Source of the DNA: Yponomeuta sedellus
Lineage: Eukaryota > Arthropoda > Insecta > Lepidoptera > Yponomeutidae
Direction: 5' to 3'
Assembly (NCBI GenBank): GCA_934045075.1
Contig: OW203727.1
Location: forward strand, 10,174,675-10,238,674
Length of the DNA stretch: 64,000 nucleotides
Shown here: piece by piece, positions 22,325-31,645 of the stretch
Layout: each line of letters starts with the position of its first letter
How positions within the stretch are numbered: position 1 is the first letter of the stretch
Notes under the pieces: model-generated
What the model saw: only the letters and a program-made list of their open reading frames with translations
Told to the model about the DNA's origin: nothing
Database searches by the model: none
Program-made: the position numbers and the translations under genes

Positions 22325-22562
22325 GAAATTTTTAGCCTCTAAATAGGTTTTTAAATTTGTTCCTTAGCACGGGTTAGTGCATTAAAAATAAAAATAGTGT
22401 AATCATGTGGGTACAGTGATATCGTTCCGATGTTAAAACCTAACTGCAAAGTAGGTAGTCGGGGCTGTAAGTAATGCAATTTGCTTAAGTCAGATGTCGC
22501 TGCCTGTACGTAATACAGATAATATTGTAAAGGGGTTCGAAATTTCACTGATGTCGTGAGTC

Positions 22563-22633
22563 GCCCATTGGCTCAATTGGTAGAGCGCTGGTACGGATAG
22601 CCAGAGGTTGCGGGTTCGAATCCCGGCATGGGT
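22563..22633 (+). pseudogene. tRNA-like unit, array 5 of 6
   Basis: Second sense unit, 309 bp on. Confidence 0.75.
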
Positions 22634-22871
22634 GAAATTTTTAGCCTCTAAATAGGTTTTTAAATTTGTTCCTTAGCACGGGTTAGTGCATTAAAAATAA
22701 AAATAGTGTAATCATGTGGGTACAGTGATATCGTTCCGATGTTAAAACCTAACTGCAAAGTAGGTAGTCGGGGCTGTAAGTAATGCAATTTGCTTAAGTC
22801 AGATGTCGCTGCCTGTACGTAATACAGATAATATTGTAAAGGGGTTCGAAATTTCACTGATGTCCTGAGTC

Positions 22872-22942
22872 GCCCATTGGCTCAATTGGTAGAGCGCTGG
22901 TACGGATAGCCAGAGGTTGCGGGTTCGAATCCCGGCATGGGT
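22872..22942 (+). pseudogene. tRNA-like unit, array 6 of 6
   Basis: Third sense unit. Flanks differ from the others at 22865 (c for g) and 22945 (g for a), so the outermost unit has begun to diverge. Confidence 0.75.
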
Positions 22943-23188
22943 GAGATTTTTAGCCTCTAAATAGGTTTTTAAATTTGTTCCTTAGCACGGGTTAGTGCAT
23001 TAAAAATAAAAATAGTGTAACTGTATATAACTTTATATATTTATTCATATTCATATTTACGCACCTTTATTCATTTATCATCATTGTATATATTTAAGTA
23101 TCATCTTTACTATTTATACACAATGGCTTTTCTCAGTAACGAGGAAAATGCAATAATTTAGTTTTTTTAAGTTTATAGCTTTAGTTTA

Positions 23189-23414
23189 CACTATTTTTAT
23201 TTTTAATGCACTAACCCGTGCTAAGGAACAAATTTAAAAACCTATTTAGAGGCTAAAAATTTCACCCATGCCGGGATTCGAACCCGCAACCTCTGGCTAT
23301 CCGTACCAGCGCTCTACCAATTGAGCAATTGGTAGAGCGCTGGTACGGATAGCCAGAGGTTGCGGGTTCGAATCCCGGCATGGGTGAAATTTTTAGCCTC
23401 TAAATAGGTTTTTA
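23189..23414. mobile_element. tRL element, copy 3: minimal 226-bp hairpin
   Basis: Bounded by the 12-bp duplication agctttagttta (23177-23188 and 23415-23426). Both family termini are present (left cactattttta, right ggtttttaa). Arms 23235-23322 and 23327-23414 are perfect 88-bp reverse complements with a 4-nt loop, gagc. Each arm holds most of a tRNA-like unit lacking its 5' acceptor strand. The 309-bp spacer is absent. Confidence 0.88.
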
Positions 23415-23689
23415 AGCTTTAGTTTAACTAAAATATTAAAATTTCACCTAAATTTTTGTGCAACACCCTTCCTGCCTCAGTGGCACTTTCTACTATTAGA
23501 AATTCACAAACGGGAGCCCACGATATAGGATTTACCTAGTGTGGGGCCCACTAGACACTGTACACTGCCAATTACCTTTTACTAAATAAATAATTTTTAC
23601 TTTTTACTTTAATGATGGTATACTATACTATAGAAATATTGCACAGTGTAATTTTACTGTATAACAGCACAGCAAAATTAATTAGGCGA

Positions 23690-23885
23690 TTAAGTTATTA
23701 TATTAATTTGTGCCTTTCGGAGTCGAGACTCTGGGGCCATGGGGTCCGGAGGCTAGACTCCTCTTTAAGGAGATCTCGTCGCGCCTAGTCGACGCTTCAG
23801 GAGAACCGAGGGCTGGTGCTTACTTTGGCCAAAGAATAAGCCTAGCCATACAGCGAGGCAATGCCGCCAGCCTTCAAAAAAAAAT
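23690..23885 (+). mobile_element. LINE ORF2 C-terminal fragment
   Basis: The frame reads 'GVETLGPWGPEARLLFKEIS', then 'RLVDASGEPRAGAYFGQRIS', then 'LAIQRGNAASL', followed by an A run. The ETxGPW...IQRGNAAS signature is a conserved C-terminal segment of a widespread insect non-LTR family. A second, diverged copy is on the minus strand at 46487-46930. RT core absent. Confidence 0.65.
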
Positions 23886-24097
23886 CTGATATAAAATAAT
23901 ATGATTATTACATAATATTACCCGCATTAGCTCGTGATGTGTATCATTTATTATTTACATAGTAAACTTATATTGAGGTTTTGCAAGTCGGTTTACTTAG
24001 AGACCGGTAAAGGATGGACTCTCACTTCAATTACATGAATCGCCAAAAGGTTTATTCTATAGAATTACTTTAACTTACCCGAGTAAAATATAGTAAA

Positions 24098-24330
24098 TTA
24101 TATAATTTTTTAATGCACTAACCCGTGCTAAGGACAAATTTAAAAACCTATTTAGAGGCTAAAAATTTCAACCATGCCGGGATTCGAACCCGCAACCTCT
24201 GGCTATCCGTGCCAGCGCTCTTTCCAACTGAGCTAATGGGCGACTCACCGGCATCAGTGAAATTTCGAACCTCTTTACAATATTCTCTGTATTACGTATG
24301 GGTGGAATTTTTAGCCTCTAAATAGGTTTT
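24098..24330. mobile_element. tRL element, copy 4 (older subfamily)
   Basis: Bounded by the 14-bp duplication taaaatatagtaaa (24084-24097 and 24331-24344). The left end is a variant, 'ttatataattttttaatg', and the right end is 'aataggtttt'. It carries one antisense tRNA-like unit and a short inverted right arm of about 30 bp. The sequence differs from the array (tcaccggcatcag, ggacaaat), showing at least two subfamilies. Confidence 0.8.
24170..24241 (-). pseudogene. tRNA-like unit (tRL copy 4)
   Basis: 72 nt. The A box is tagctcagttgg and the D loop is one base longer than in the array units. The B box is intact. Confidence 0.65.
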
Positions 24331-24644
24331 TAAAATATAGTAAAGTAAAACATTTTTTCCTTTCACCTTTGCGACCGGGATGAGTTTTATTGATAATATG
24401 AGAGAATTTATATAGGTAAATAATTTAATCCGATGTATCACAAAAATAGAGATATTTACTTTTTCTCTATGTGTACCAAAGGAATTCCATAACAATTAGG
24501 GAAAATAACTACAAGGATATATATGTACTACAATAGATAAAGTACGTTTATTATTTCTCAGTTACCTGATAATGGATCCTTATAAGACTCATTGCAAAAA
24601 TAATTAATGATATAAATTTTAATGTGCTATAATATGTATTGCTT

Positions 24645-24790
24645 TAAAAACAATTTAATTAATTATACTTTATTGCACACGAGACATTTAACAGGACATT
24701 ACATAAGAAATAACATGTACAATGGCGAGCTTATCTCTGAAAGAGATTTCTTCCAGCAAACCTTAGAGAGTCGGAGAAGCAGTAAAAAGC
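24645..24790 (-). mobile_element. LINE 3'-end fragment
   Basis: 'atactttattgcaca', then 'gtacaatggcgagcttatct' and 'gagatttcttccagcaaacc' match the reverse complement of the tail at 25225-25375 and the copy at 46055-46175. Confidence 0.6.
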
Positions 24791-25224
24791 GGGTCTATAT
24801 ATGTGTACAAAATATACTACATAAACATTAAATAACCTACCTAACTACGAAAAAAATAATAACAAACTACATAAACTAAAAATAAATACATAAATATATA
24901 GCTCAATGTTATGACAGAGATAAACAATATTTTTTCTTTTTGTCTTCGTCTGACGCTAAGCCGCTATAAACATTTTCATTTTCATTCATTTCATTTCAAA
25001 CAAGCTTAGGACAAGATAATCTATCAAACGATGCCAAGTGAAATTCTCAAACCAAAAATCGGATATACCTAGTAAGCCAATAAGGCCCACGTCGGCGATT
25101 TCTGAATGAAGAGTTTAACTACTTCTCCATCTAATACCAATGGAATAAAAATCATAACTTCTATTATAAAAGGCTTTTTTCAAAAAGAAAACATCAAAGC
25201 TCAGTGAAAACATGAACGCTCTTA

Positions 25225-25375
25225 TTTCCTTCAGCAACTTTCCGTCGTAAGGTTGTCTGGAAAAATTGCTTTTAGCAATAAGGCCGCCGATGGTACTTTG
25301 TATCTTTACATGTTTTATAATATGTGCTCTGGTGTACAATAAAGAATATTCTTATCTTATCTTATCTTAGTGAGA
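25225..25375 (+). mobile_element. LINE 3' end with TTATC tail
   Basis: Reads 'aaggttgtctggaaaaattg', then 'gcaataaggccgccgatggt', then 'gtacaataaagaatattctt', and ends in tandem ttatc. This 3' end is very common in Lepidoptera. A short relative is at 54476-54508. Confidence 0.7.
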
Positions 25376-25789
25376 ATATCGGTGATTTTAGAACTTACCG
25401 CAATTTTTGGCTGAAATCGATTAAAGTCCTTGGTTGATGTTGATGACAGGTTCTAGACTGTAGGCTCTAGAAATAGTTGTGGTAGTGGTTAAGTAAATAT
25501 ATGATATTTACTTTTTGAATAAAGAGGCATTGTTAAAAAAGTTAATGTTTTTTTTCCATTGGTGGTGTAGTTCCCCAAAGCCCCTTAACTGTCGTTCTGT
25601 AGCGTTGATTTGTTTTTGTAAAAACTCTTATCTATGGGTTTTTAAGTGGAATCTTCAATTCATAAATTGGCAGTTAGAAATGTAAAAAACTGACGATATA
25701 CTCGTATATGCATGCAATGCACTTATAACGAGGTGACTTGCAAGCGTAAGGCTTAGCTCGCGTAGCGAAAAAACCTTCGATGCGTGAAC

Positions 25790-26250
25790 GACACCAACAG
25801 TTACATACAGGCACATATATCGCACCCTCAGAACGAAAGAGGCCTAAGTCAAAAAACAGTGAAATTGAGTTACAATCATAGTCATAAAAAGGTATGCCGT
25901 GGATGGAAGATTCGCTATGCTCTTTTTTTACAATAAGTGCCTTTGTTTTACTATTCATCGGATAGAGCATACCTTTTTATGTCTCTCTATGATTGTTAGG
26001 TACTCAATATTTTGAGATTTTTTTGAGTATTTAAACTATTTTTTGACTTAGGCCTCTTTCGTTCTGAGGGTGCGAATATTGCTTCTGGTACCATACTAGG
26101 ATACCATGTGTCGTGAGAACTAGAAACAGTGACATAACAAACATGTAAACACCCAGGACCTGGGGTTATTTTTTACCCAGCCGGGTTTCGAACCCAGGAC
26201 CTCTTGCATGATAGGCAGATGCGCTACCGTTGCACCACAGAGGTTTTCTC
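25790..26250 (-). mobile_element. tRNA-derived SINE, split by a MITE
   Basis: On the minus strand the head has 'ggtgcaacggtagcgc' (A box) and 'gggttcgaaaccc' (B box, near 26185). The body 'gttctcacgacacatggtat' and end 'gtgcctgtatgtaa' follow. The copy at 50455-50636 matches block for block but is uninterrupted, so the 256-bp MITE at 25820-26075 is a later insertion. Confidence 0.75.
25820..26075. mobile_element. MITE with perfect 37-bp terminal inverted repeats
   Basis: TIRs 25820-25856 and 26039-26075 match exactly (tcgcaccctcagaacg... and complement). Further inner pairs (acaatcatag/ctatgattgt, aaaaaggtatgc/gcatacctttt) make it almost fully foldable. Comparison with the uninterrupted SINE at 50455 gives a 3-bp target duplication, most simply 'ata'. 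A 3-bp duplication would suit a PIF/Harbinger-like or CACTA-like transposase, but the termini do not settle the family. No coding capacity. Confidence 0.8.
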
Positions 26251-26489
26251 AAGTGCTTGCGTCTTCATACATTTTATATATTACAGAGATTTATTTTCGG
26301 AAATAATCACGCGGTTAAATTGATATCGCTAAGTCATCCTTAGCAATGAAAAGTCGCAAATTTAGTCCAATTCAAGTGAATTAATCCTCTTTTTTTGTAC
26401 TTTTAGCGCAAAGTTATTATTATGTATTATGGTTATACACAATAAGGCATTGCAAGACTTTGAATGTACATTCTACAGTGATGACGTAT

Positions 26490-26690
26490 CACAGAAACGA
26501 TTCACGTCGCGGGAGAGTAATAAGTTTGTCTTACGAGTCGACAAATGAGTAGCAAGCTGGGTGGGCGAGATAAAGAAATTATGCGGGGTCCTTTGGCGAG
26601 GGTGTGGAGTTTTATTCCGGGGATTTATTATGTTTTAAGGACTATCCACATTACAATGGGCCGGCTACGTGCGAGCGCCACGTTACAAAT
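26490..26690. other. Non-repetitive GC-richer island
   Basis: Contains 'gtcgcgggagagtaataagt' and 'gagggtgtggagttttattc', unlike the surrounding repeats. No frame or family recognised. Candidate conserved non-coding element by composition only. Confidence 0.25.
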
Positions 26691-26853
26691 AAAAATAAGC
26701 CTTAAATACTTTTTAGGTTAGAACTACAATAGTGGAAATAAGCCAGGCCAATCGGCGACCGGTAACACGCGAACGGGTTTTTTGCACTTGTAGTAATAAT
26801 CATGAAAAGAATCAAAGTTATTTCTTAATTTAAATTTTCTACTTCTATGACGA

Positions 26854-27245
26854 TGAAGCGCTCGTGGCCTAGGCGAACCGAGTGATTGGAATCAATCGCT
26901 TGAGTTAAGCAACAACAGGCGCGGTCAGGTACGGGATAGGTGACCGTCCCGTGACTACCGCTAAAGGCATTTTTTCCGAGCGCTTCCGTGTTTCGCAAGG
27001 CACGTTAAGCCGTTGGTGCCGGCTACCATGTAATGGCAGTCGTTAAATAATGTCAGAGGCCTTATGGGCGGGTTGAAAACTTCTGACAGTAAGACCAGCT
27101 AGTGGCTGGTTTTACTGTCAGCCAAGTACTTGCAAGCCTCCACCGATCCGGACTTGGCCCCCGTGGTGGAGTATGGCCTATACCTTCCTCAGGGAAGAGA
27201 CCCGTGCCCCTCGGTGGGGACATAATGGGTTGGTGATGACTATGA
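26854..27245 (+). mobile_element. 5S rRNA-derived SINE, full-length reference copy
   Basis: The best-preserved copy. The head 'gaagcgctcgtggccta' leads into the 5S-like part: 'gagttaagcaac' at 26902-26913 (5S: aagttaagcaac), 'aggcgcggtcaggtac' (5S: gggcgtggtyagtac) and 'gggataggtgaccg' at 26933-26946 (5S: ggatgggtgaccg). A non-5S body follows with 'tccgagcgcttccgtg', 'gccggctaccatgtaatggc', 'ccccgtggtggagtatggcc' and 'gtggggacataatgggttg', ending in a TGATGAC tail. Pol III transcription from 5S-type internal elements is expected. Ten other copies or fragments occur in this window. Confidence 0.85.
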
Positions 27246-27265
27246 CTCTGAAGTAGATTTTGTGG

Positions 27266-27320
27266 CAAACACTGGTCTCTGCCAACGCCTCTAGATACAA
27301 GCGTGAGTTTATATATGTAC
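27266..27320 (+). mobile_element. LINE 3'-end fragment
   Basis: 'tggtctctgccaacgcctct' and 'caagcgtgagtttatatatg' match the terminal 50 bp of the LINE family at 47428-48054. Confidence 0.5.
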
Positions 27321-27636
27321 AGTACAATGTATTAGAAAACAAATTGGTCGGAAAGTCTAACAAACGAGTCAATTCAATTCTAACTTTACGTCCAGCGTTT
27401 TTGTTAAAACAAAAAAAACTTCGAAGTAAAAACAAAATGCTCAGACACAAAAGATACGTCTACTTAGTTGCCTAAGACCAACTTTGCAGGACTGTGTAGC
27501 GCTTAGTTAACTTAATTAGAGTTGGCTAACTTCTCACTGAGACTCTATAAACGTTCTCAGGTAATTATTATAGTGAGTATTATGGCTTTCAAGTACTGCA
27601 CACAATGACATTTTACTTAGAATCCTTACCAATTAC

Positions 27637-27800
27637 AAACGCGAAAGTTTGCGAATGTATAGATGTTTGTTACTTAATCACACTCGAACAGCTTAACCGA
27701 TCTGGATAAAATTTGGCACAGAGATAGATTATAGTCTGCAATAGCACGTTTAGATTTTTACGGCGTCAACAAAGATTGTTTTTATTTTCTTCCTTGAGCA
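27637..27800 (+). mobile_element. Fragment of a common lepidopteran repeat
   Basis: 'gcgaaagtttgcgaatgtat', 'ttgttacttaatcacactcg', 'ccgatctggataaaatttgg' and 'cacagagatagattatagtc' follow in the order of a repeat abundant in moths and butterflies. Only one copy is present in this window, so the call rests on recall. Confidence 0.45.
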
Positions 27801-28331
27801 CTGTACAATCACAACACCTTTTTCCGAATAATCCGGTGACTATAACTCACTTTCTGATCACTGCATCTCGTGTCGAGGTCATCATTAAGACACCCCGTAG
27901 CATTTCCCCTCTGGCACTGCAGCTTTAAAAACAGAAAGTCCGGTAACTTCAACTCACTTTGTAGGAACTTAGTACAATAACACACACAAATTAACTGCTA
28001 GTAATTTTTCTTAGATTACGTTTATTTCAATTTAAAAGTATATTTGTGGAAGAGCGGGCCTTGTAGGGAAGGCCTCTGTTATTTCTGTACTTAATAAGAG
28101 GACCCAGCCTATACCTATTTGTCGTCCCTATATTTTTGCACCGATTTTTCTTTGTCAATTTTCATTTTTTAGATTTGACGAATTTTTTGTAAATGAATTT
28201 TATTTCATTATTTAAAAATTGTATACTATTATTATTTTATTTTTATATTTGACGAAGCTTTATGGAAATTAATGTCATTCAAAATGTTGTATGGAATTTT
28301 TCATAAATACGTAGTTATATTCTTTTTATAT

Positions 28332-28550
28332 GATATCGCTGTACCCACATGATTATATTCTTTTTAATGCACTAACCCGTGCTAAGGACAATTTTAAAAC
28401 CCTATTTAGAGGCTAGGTCGCGCGGTCAAGTCCCGGCATGGGTGGAATTTTTAGCCTCTCTCCAATAGGTTTTTAAATATTGTCCTTAGCACGGGTTAGT
28501 GCATTAAAAAGAATATAATTATGTGGGTACAGCGATATCACTCCGATGTA
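28332..28550. mobile_element. tRL element, copy 5: fold-back variant
   Basis: Left 'gatatcgctgtacccacatg' and right 'catgtgggtacagcgatatc'-like (28527-28550) are inverted. The arms include 'aatgcactaacccgtgctaa' and its complement. The loop holds only the 3' third of the tRNA-like unit (B-box half, tcaagtcccggcatgggt). It differs from the others in that both arms extend into the inter-unit spacer. I found no clear target duplication. Confidence 0.7.
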
Positions 28551-29480
28551 AAACCTTACTGCAAAGAAGGTACTCGGGGCTGAAGTGATGCAAATTACTT
28601 CAATAATTAGCATTCAGTTTTGATATGAACATTATTAGTAATTTTATAGTCTTGAGGTTGCTGTTAGGTCTGGCATTTCTTTTCGTTTGTAGTTACCTAA
28701 AATGTTACATAATTGAAAAAAAGTGTACTACTAATATTGATAAATGTTGTCTGCAGCTTTGCTAGATACTAAAATTGCTATTTAGTAGATATATTTTAGC
28801 TATCATACACTTAATATTTGGAAATATTGCTATAAAAGTAAAAATTTTAGTTTCAACATTTATCTAGCAAAAACGATATGTCGAAAAACAAAAAGTAACT
28901 TAATTTAATAACTTAACTAGTCAATATTCCCACATTTCGAGTCAATATTCCCACGTTAATTTTTTTTACAATAAGAAAAAATTCTGAAAAGTGCGAGCGA
29001 TGCAGAATTCTAGACGTAACAGCAGATTTAATAAGCTAACCTTTGGTTTTCATCCAAAAGAAATAAACGAAAAAATTAGGACTAACATTTCCGTCAGACC
29101 TTCTGTATGTTGTATTCCTATCCGGACGATACGAGCATTCCCTCACTCATAAATCTTGTATCTATCTACACAGAAGTACTTTCACCCGTCATTTCGGACC
29201 CTCCTCAATTTTCACGCGGCAAATTGAATTTGATCTGTAGCTGCGTGTTTAGTTGTGCTCACCTATGTTTCTATTTGCACATTCATGTGAATAAGTATCG
29301 AGAACACTTGCGAACACATTTATTATTTTTTATAGAGCCCAAAATATTACGCAAAAAATTATAGAAGAAATATGGACTTCGCTTGTAAAGATAAAATTAT
29401 GGTTAGATAATTTATATAAAGGGGTACTTAGATACAAAGAGAAAGATCAAGAGCTAACAAGAGAGGGATTTTGTTCACTA
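28551..29480. other. Unassigned AT-rich sequence
   Basis: The first 60 bp are still tRL spacer (ctcggggctgaagtgatgca). Nothing else recognised. Confidence 0.4.
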
Positions 29481-29491
29481 ACTTGTAGGTA

Positions 29492-29715
29492 ATACTCTTT
29501 TTTTTAATGCACTAACCCGTGCAAAGGACAACTTTAAAAACCTATTTAGTTTTGTACGTAATACAGAGAATATTGTAAAGAAGTTCGAAATTTCACTGAT
29601 GCCGGTGAGTCGCCCATTAGCTCAGTTGGAAAGAGCGCTGGCACGAATAGCCAGAGGTCGCGGGTTCGAATCCCAGCGTGGGTGGAATTTTTAGCCTCTA
29701 AATAGGTTTTTTATC
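29492..29715. mobile_element. tRL element, copy 6
   Basis: Bounded by the 11-bp duplication acttgtaggta (29481-29491 and 29716-29726). The left arm (about 60 bp) stops after 'aaacctatttag' and joins the spacer directly. One sense tRNA-like unit precedes the right terminus 'aataggttttttatc'. Confidence 0.8.
29612..29683 (+). pseudogene. tRNA-like unit (tRL copy 6)
   Basis: 72 nt. A box tagctcagttgg, anticodon loop acgaata, B box ggttcgaatcc. U33 again replaced by C. Confidence 0.65.
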
Positions 29716-30414
29716 ACTTGTAGGTATGCAAAAGAAAACAAAAATGAATATATTTTTTTTACTTAACCTTTATGTCTATGTCCTATTTCAATTAAGTCAA
29801 GAATTGTCGGCACTGGGCCTAAGACCATTCCGGCAGATGTTGGTCAGGATCACCTCTCCCAGGCCAGCATTGACTTAGATATCCGTCTTGTGGCACCCAC
29901 TCGATGGCGAATATCGCCCACCTATCCGGGTGCATTTGTAAGAAAATAAATAGGTACTTACATTACCAAGTACAGGTAGCTGTAAAATAATTAAATTAAG
30001 CCTTAAGTTATAAGAGCGCAACGCCAAAACTGCACTGCAGTTTGGCGAAATTTGTAAAACCAAAAAAAGGTTATTTTTTTGCTATTAATAAAAAAAAATT
30101 TCACTGACCTGACCAGCCCAGCTGATCAAGGTCAAGATAAAAGTTTTACTCCACTATTGGGTAGCGATATTTCACTTTACGCGGTGAAATAAAGCGACAT
30201 GGCGATTGCTGATAGTTGAATACAACTTTTATAGTGACGTTGTGTTTTTCAATTAATATTATTAAGATATTCAACATTGTAATTTGTAAGATTTTTTCTT
30301 TTATAAGTTGACCGATTATTATTTATTATTACTTGTTAACGTGTAAAGTCATCATAGCTGGCAAAGTTTTATATTAAGATAAAAGTTTTAAAGACTAAAA
30401 ATTCAGGGAACTAG

Positions 30415-30480
30415 CACTATATTTAGTTTCTGTCCGTCTGTAGGTCTATCTATCTGTCCATCTGTCTGTCTCGCCTTCAC
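30415..30480 (+). mobile_element. Fragment of the 18.8-kb repeat family (TCTG-rich part)
   Basis: 'tctgtccgtctgtaggtcta' plus alternating ctatctgtc resembles the TCCG/TCTG segment of the element at 18797-19250. Low-complexity similarity only. Confidence 0.3.
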
Positions 30481-31086
30481 CATAATATGCCATATCATTG
30501 GATTGATAGTTTAAAAATATTGTGGTGTACGAAAACATTTCTTTGCTTTAGTGATCCGTTTGCGGAATTTTAAGCTTTAGAAAGCAAATATTCGTTAGAG
30601 TAGGGTGTACCTAGTAATGATTTTTGTGAGATTGTCACATTTAAAAATTTACAAGTTTCTAGTAGTAATCGCCTCTTCTAGTCCCATTATCTATTAATCT
30701 ATCTTTCCAAGTAACAAACAAATGGTTTACTCATACTTTTTTTTACTTTTTTTAACTCGACAGTGACGCGGAGCCCAAAAAGAGGGTAATGTACTTGACT
30801 CTCATGTCTTTATATAAAAGCACGATTCAAATTTCCTTTAACTCACAATTTGTATTAATTACGCAGATTTGAGAAAAGCCGTAACAGAAACAGTCTTACA
30901 AATAAGGCCGTAATAACAGTGTTATCTATAAAGAGTCGATCCCCCTTAAACATTCTTAAGATGTAGTTGAAGCCGGTTTATTAGAGGAAATTATGTTATT
31001 AACCGGTTTAACTGTAGGTACCTTAAGAGTGTTTTATTGGAATCGACTATTTATAATCGATTATGTAATGTTTAGGCATGTTATCA

Positions 31087-31270
31087 TGACAGTCGTTAAA
31101 CCATGTCAGAGGCCTTATGGGCGGCTTAATAACAAACAAATAGGCCAGCTACTGTTTTACGATCCTCCATCAACCCGGACTTGGCCCCCGTGGTGGAGTA
31201 CGGCCTAACCTTCCTGCGATACCGCCAGAGACACGTGCCTGAGCAGTGGGGACATACAAGGGTTGATATC
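31087..31270 (+). mobile_element. 5S-derived SINE, 5'-truncated
   Basis: Body only: 'catgtcagaggccttatggg', 'acccggacttggcccccgtg', 'gcagtggggacatacaaggg'. The 5S part is missing. Confidence 0.7.
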
Positions 31271-31480
31271 GTATCGTATCGACTATTTCTAAATAAGACC
31301 AGAACTATAAAATTCTTAATATATTTTGCAAGAAGTTGCTTTGTTAATCACTTGATGGTGCTTCTGATATATTAATCTTCATTGTTAGATAACACTGCTG
31401 CTATTGCTAAAACAAATAAAAAAATCGCTAAAAGACCAAAATTGTATATTCATTGAGTATCTTTGTACAGAGACCAGAGA

Positions 31481-31645
31481 CTGCCACTTGCCACACTTGA
31501 TCCTGACAGATCACCTTCGCTTCATCAACGTTCATAAGTCGTTACGTACACGCACGCCAGTTCCGGGTACTTTTTACAAGTACCGTTTTTGGCAAGTGGC
31601 AGTCCCTGGTTTCTTCCTACCCCTCTGGGATACGTGACGTTATGT
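31481..31645. mobile_element. LINE 3'-end fragments, head-to-head inverted
   Basis: A minus-strand copy (31481-31585: 'gatcaccttcgcttcatcaa', 'gttccgggtac') abuts a plus-strand copy (31590-31645: 'ggcaagtggcagtccctggt', 'cccctctgggatac'). The two form an inverted repeat. They probably arose by inversion during integration. Confidence 0.65.

Larger units (their letters stand above)
21074..23016. mobile_element. tRL element, copy 2: 1.94-kb palindromic tandem array
   Basis: Three 309-bp units in antisense are followed by three in sense. The whole is bounded by the 14-bp direct repeat gtaactgtatataa (21060-21073 and 23017-23030). Segment 21074-22003 is the reverse complement of 22044-22973 (930 bp, only a couple of mismatches seen, near 22865 and 22945), with a 40-bp centre holding a T run (about 22027-22043). 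The right end runs 43 bp further to the family terminus 'aataaaaatagt'. Units are almost identical, implying recent amplification. Confidence 0.9.

Noticed and set aside
21190..22857. Six identical 65-codon frames, three on each strand
   Set aside because: They are the same spacer part of the 309-bp tRL unit read in each copy. Repetition of DNA, not selection on a protein, explains the identity, and the product resembles nothing known.
21074..23016. CRISPR-like array of direct repeats
   Set aside because: The units are 309 bp, near-identical throughout with no variable spacers, and the sequence is from an animal nuclear genome.
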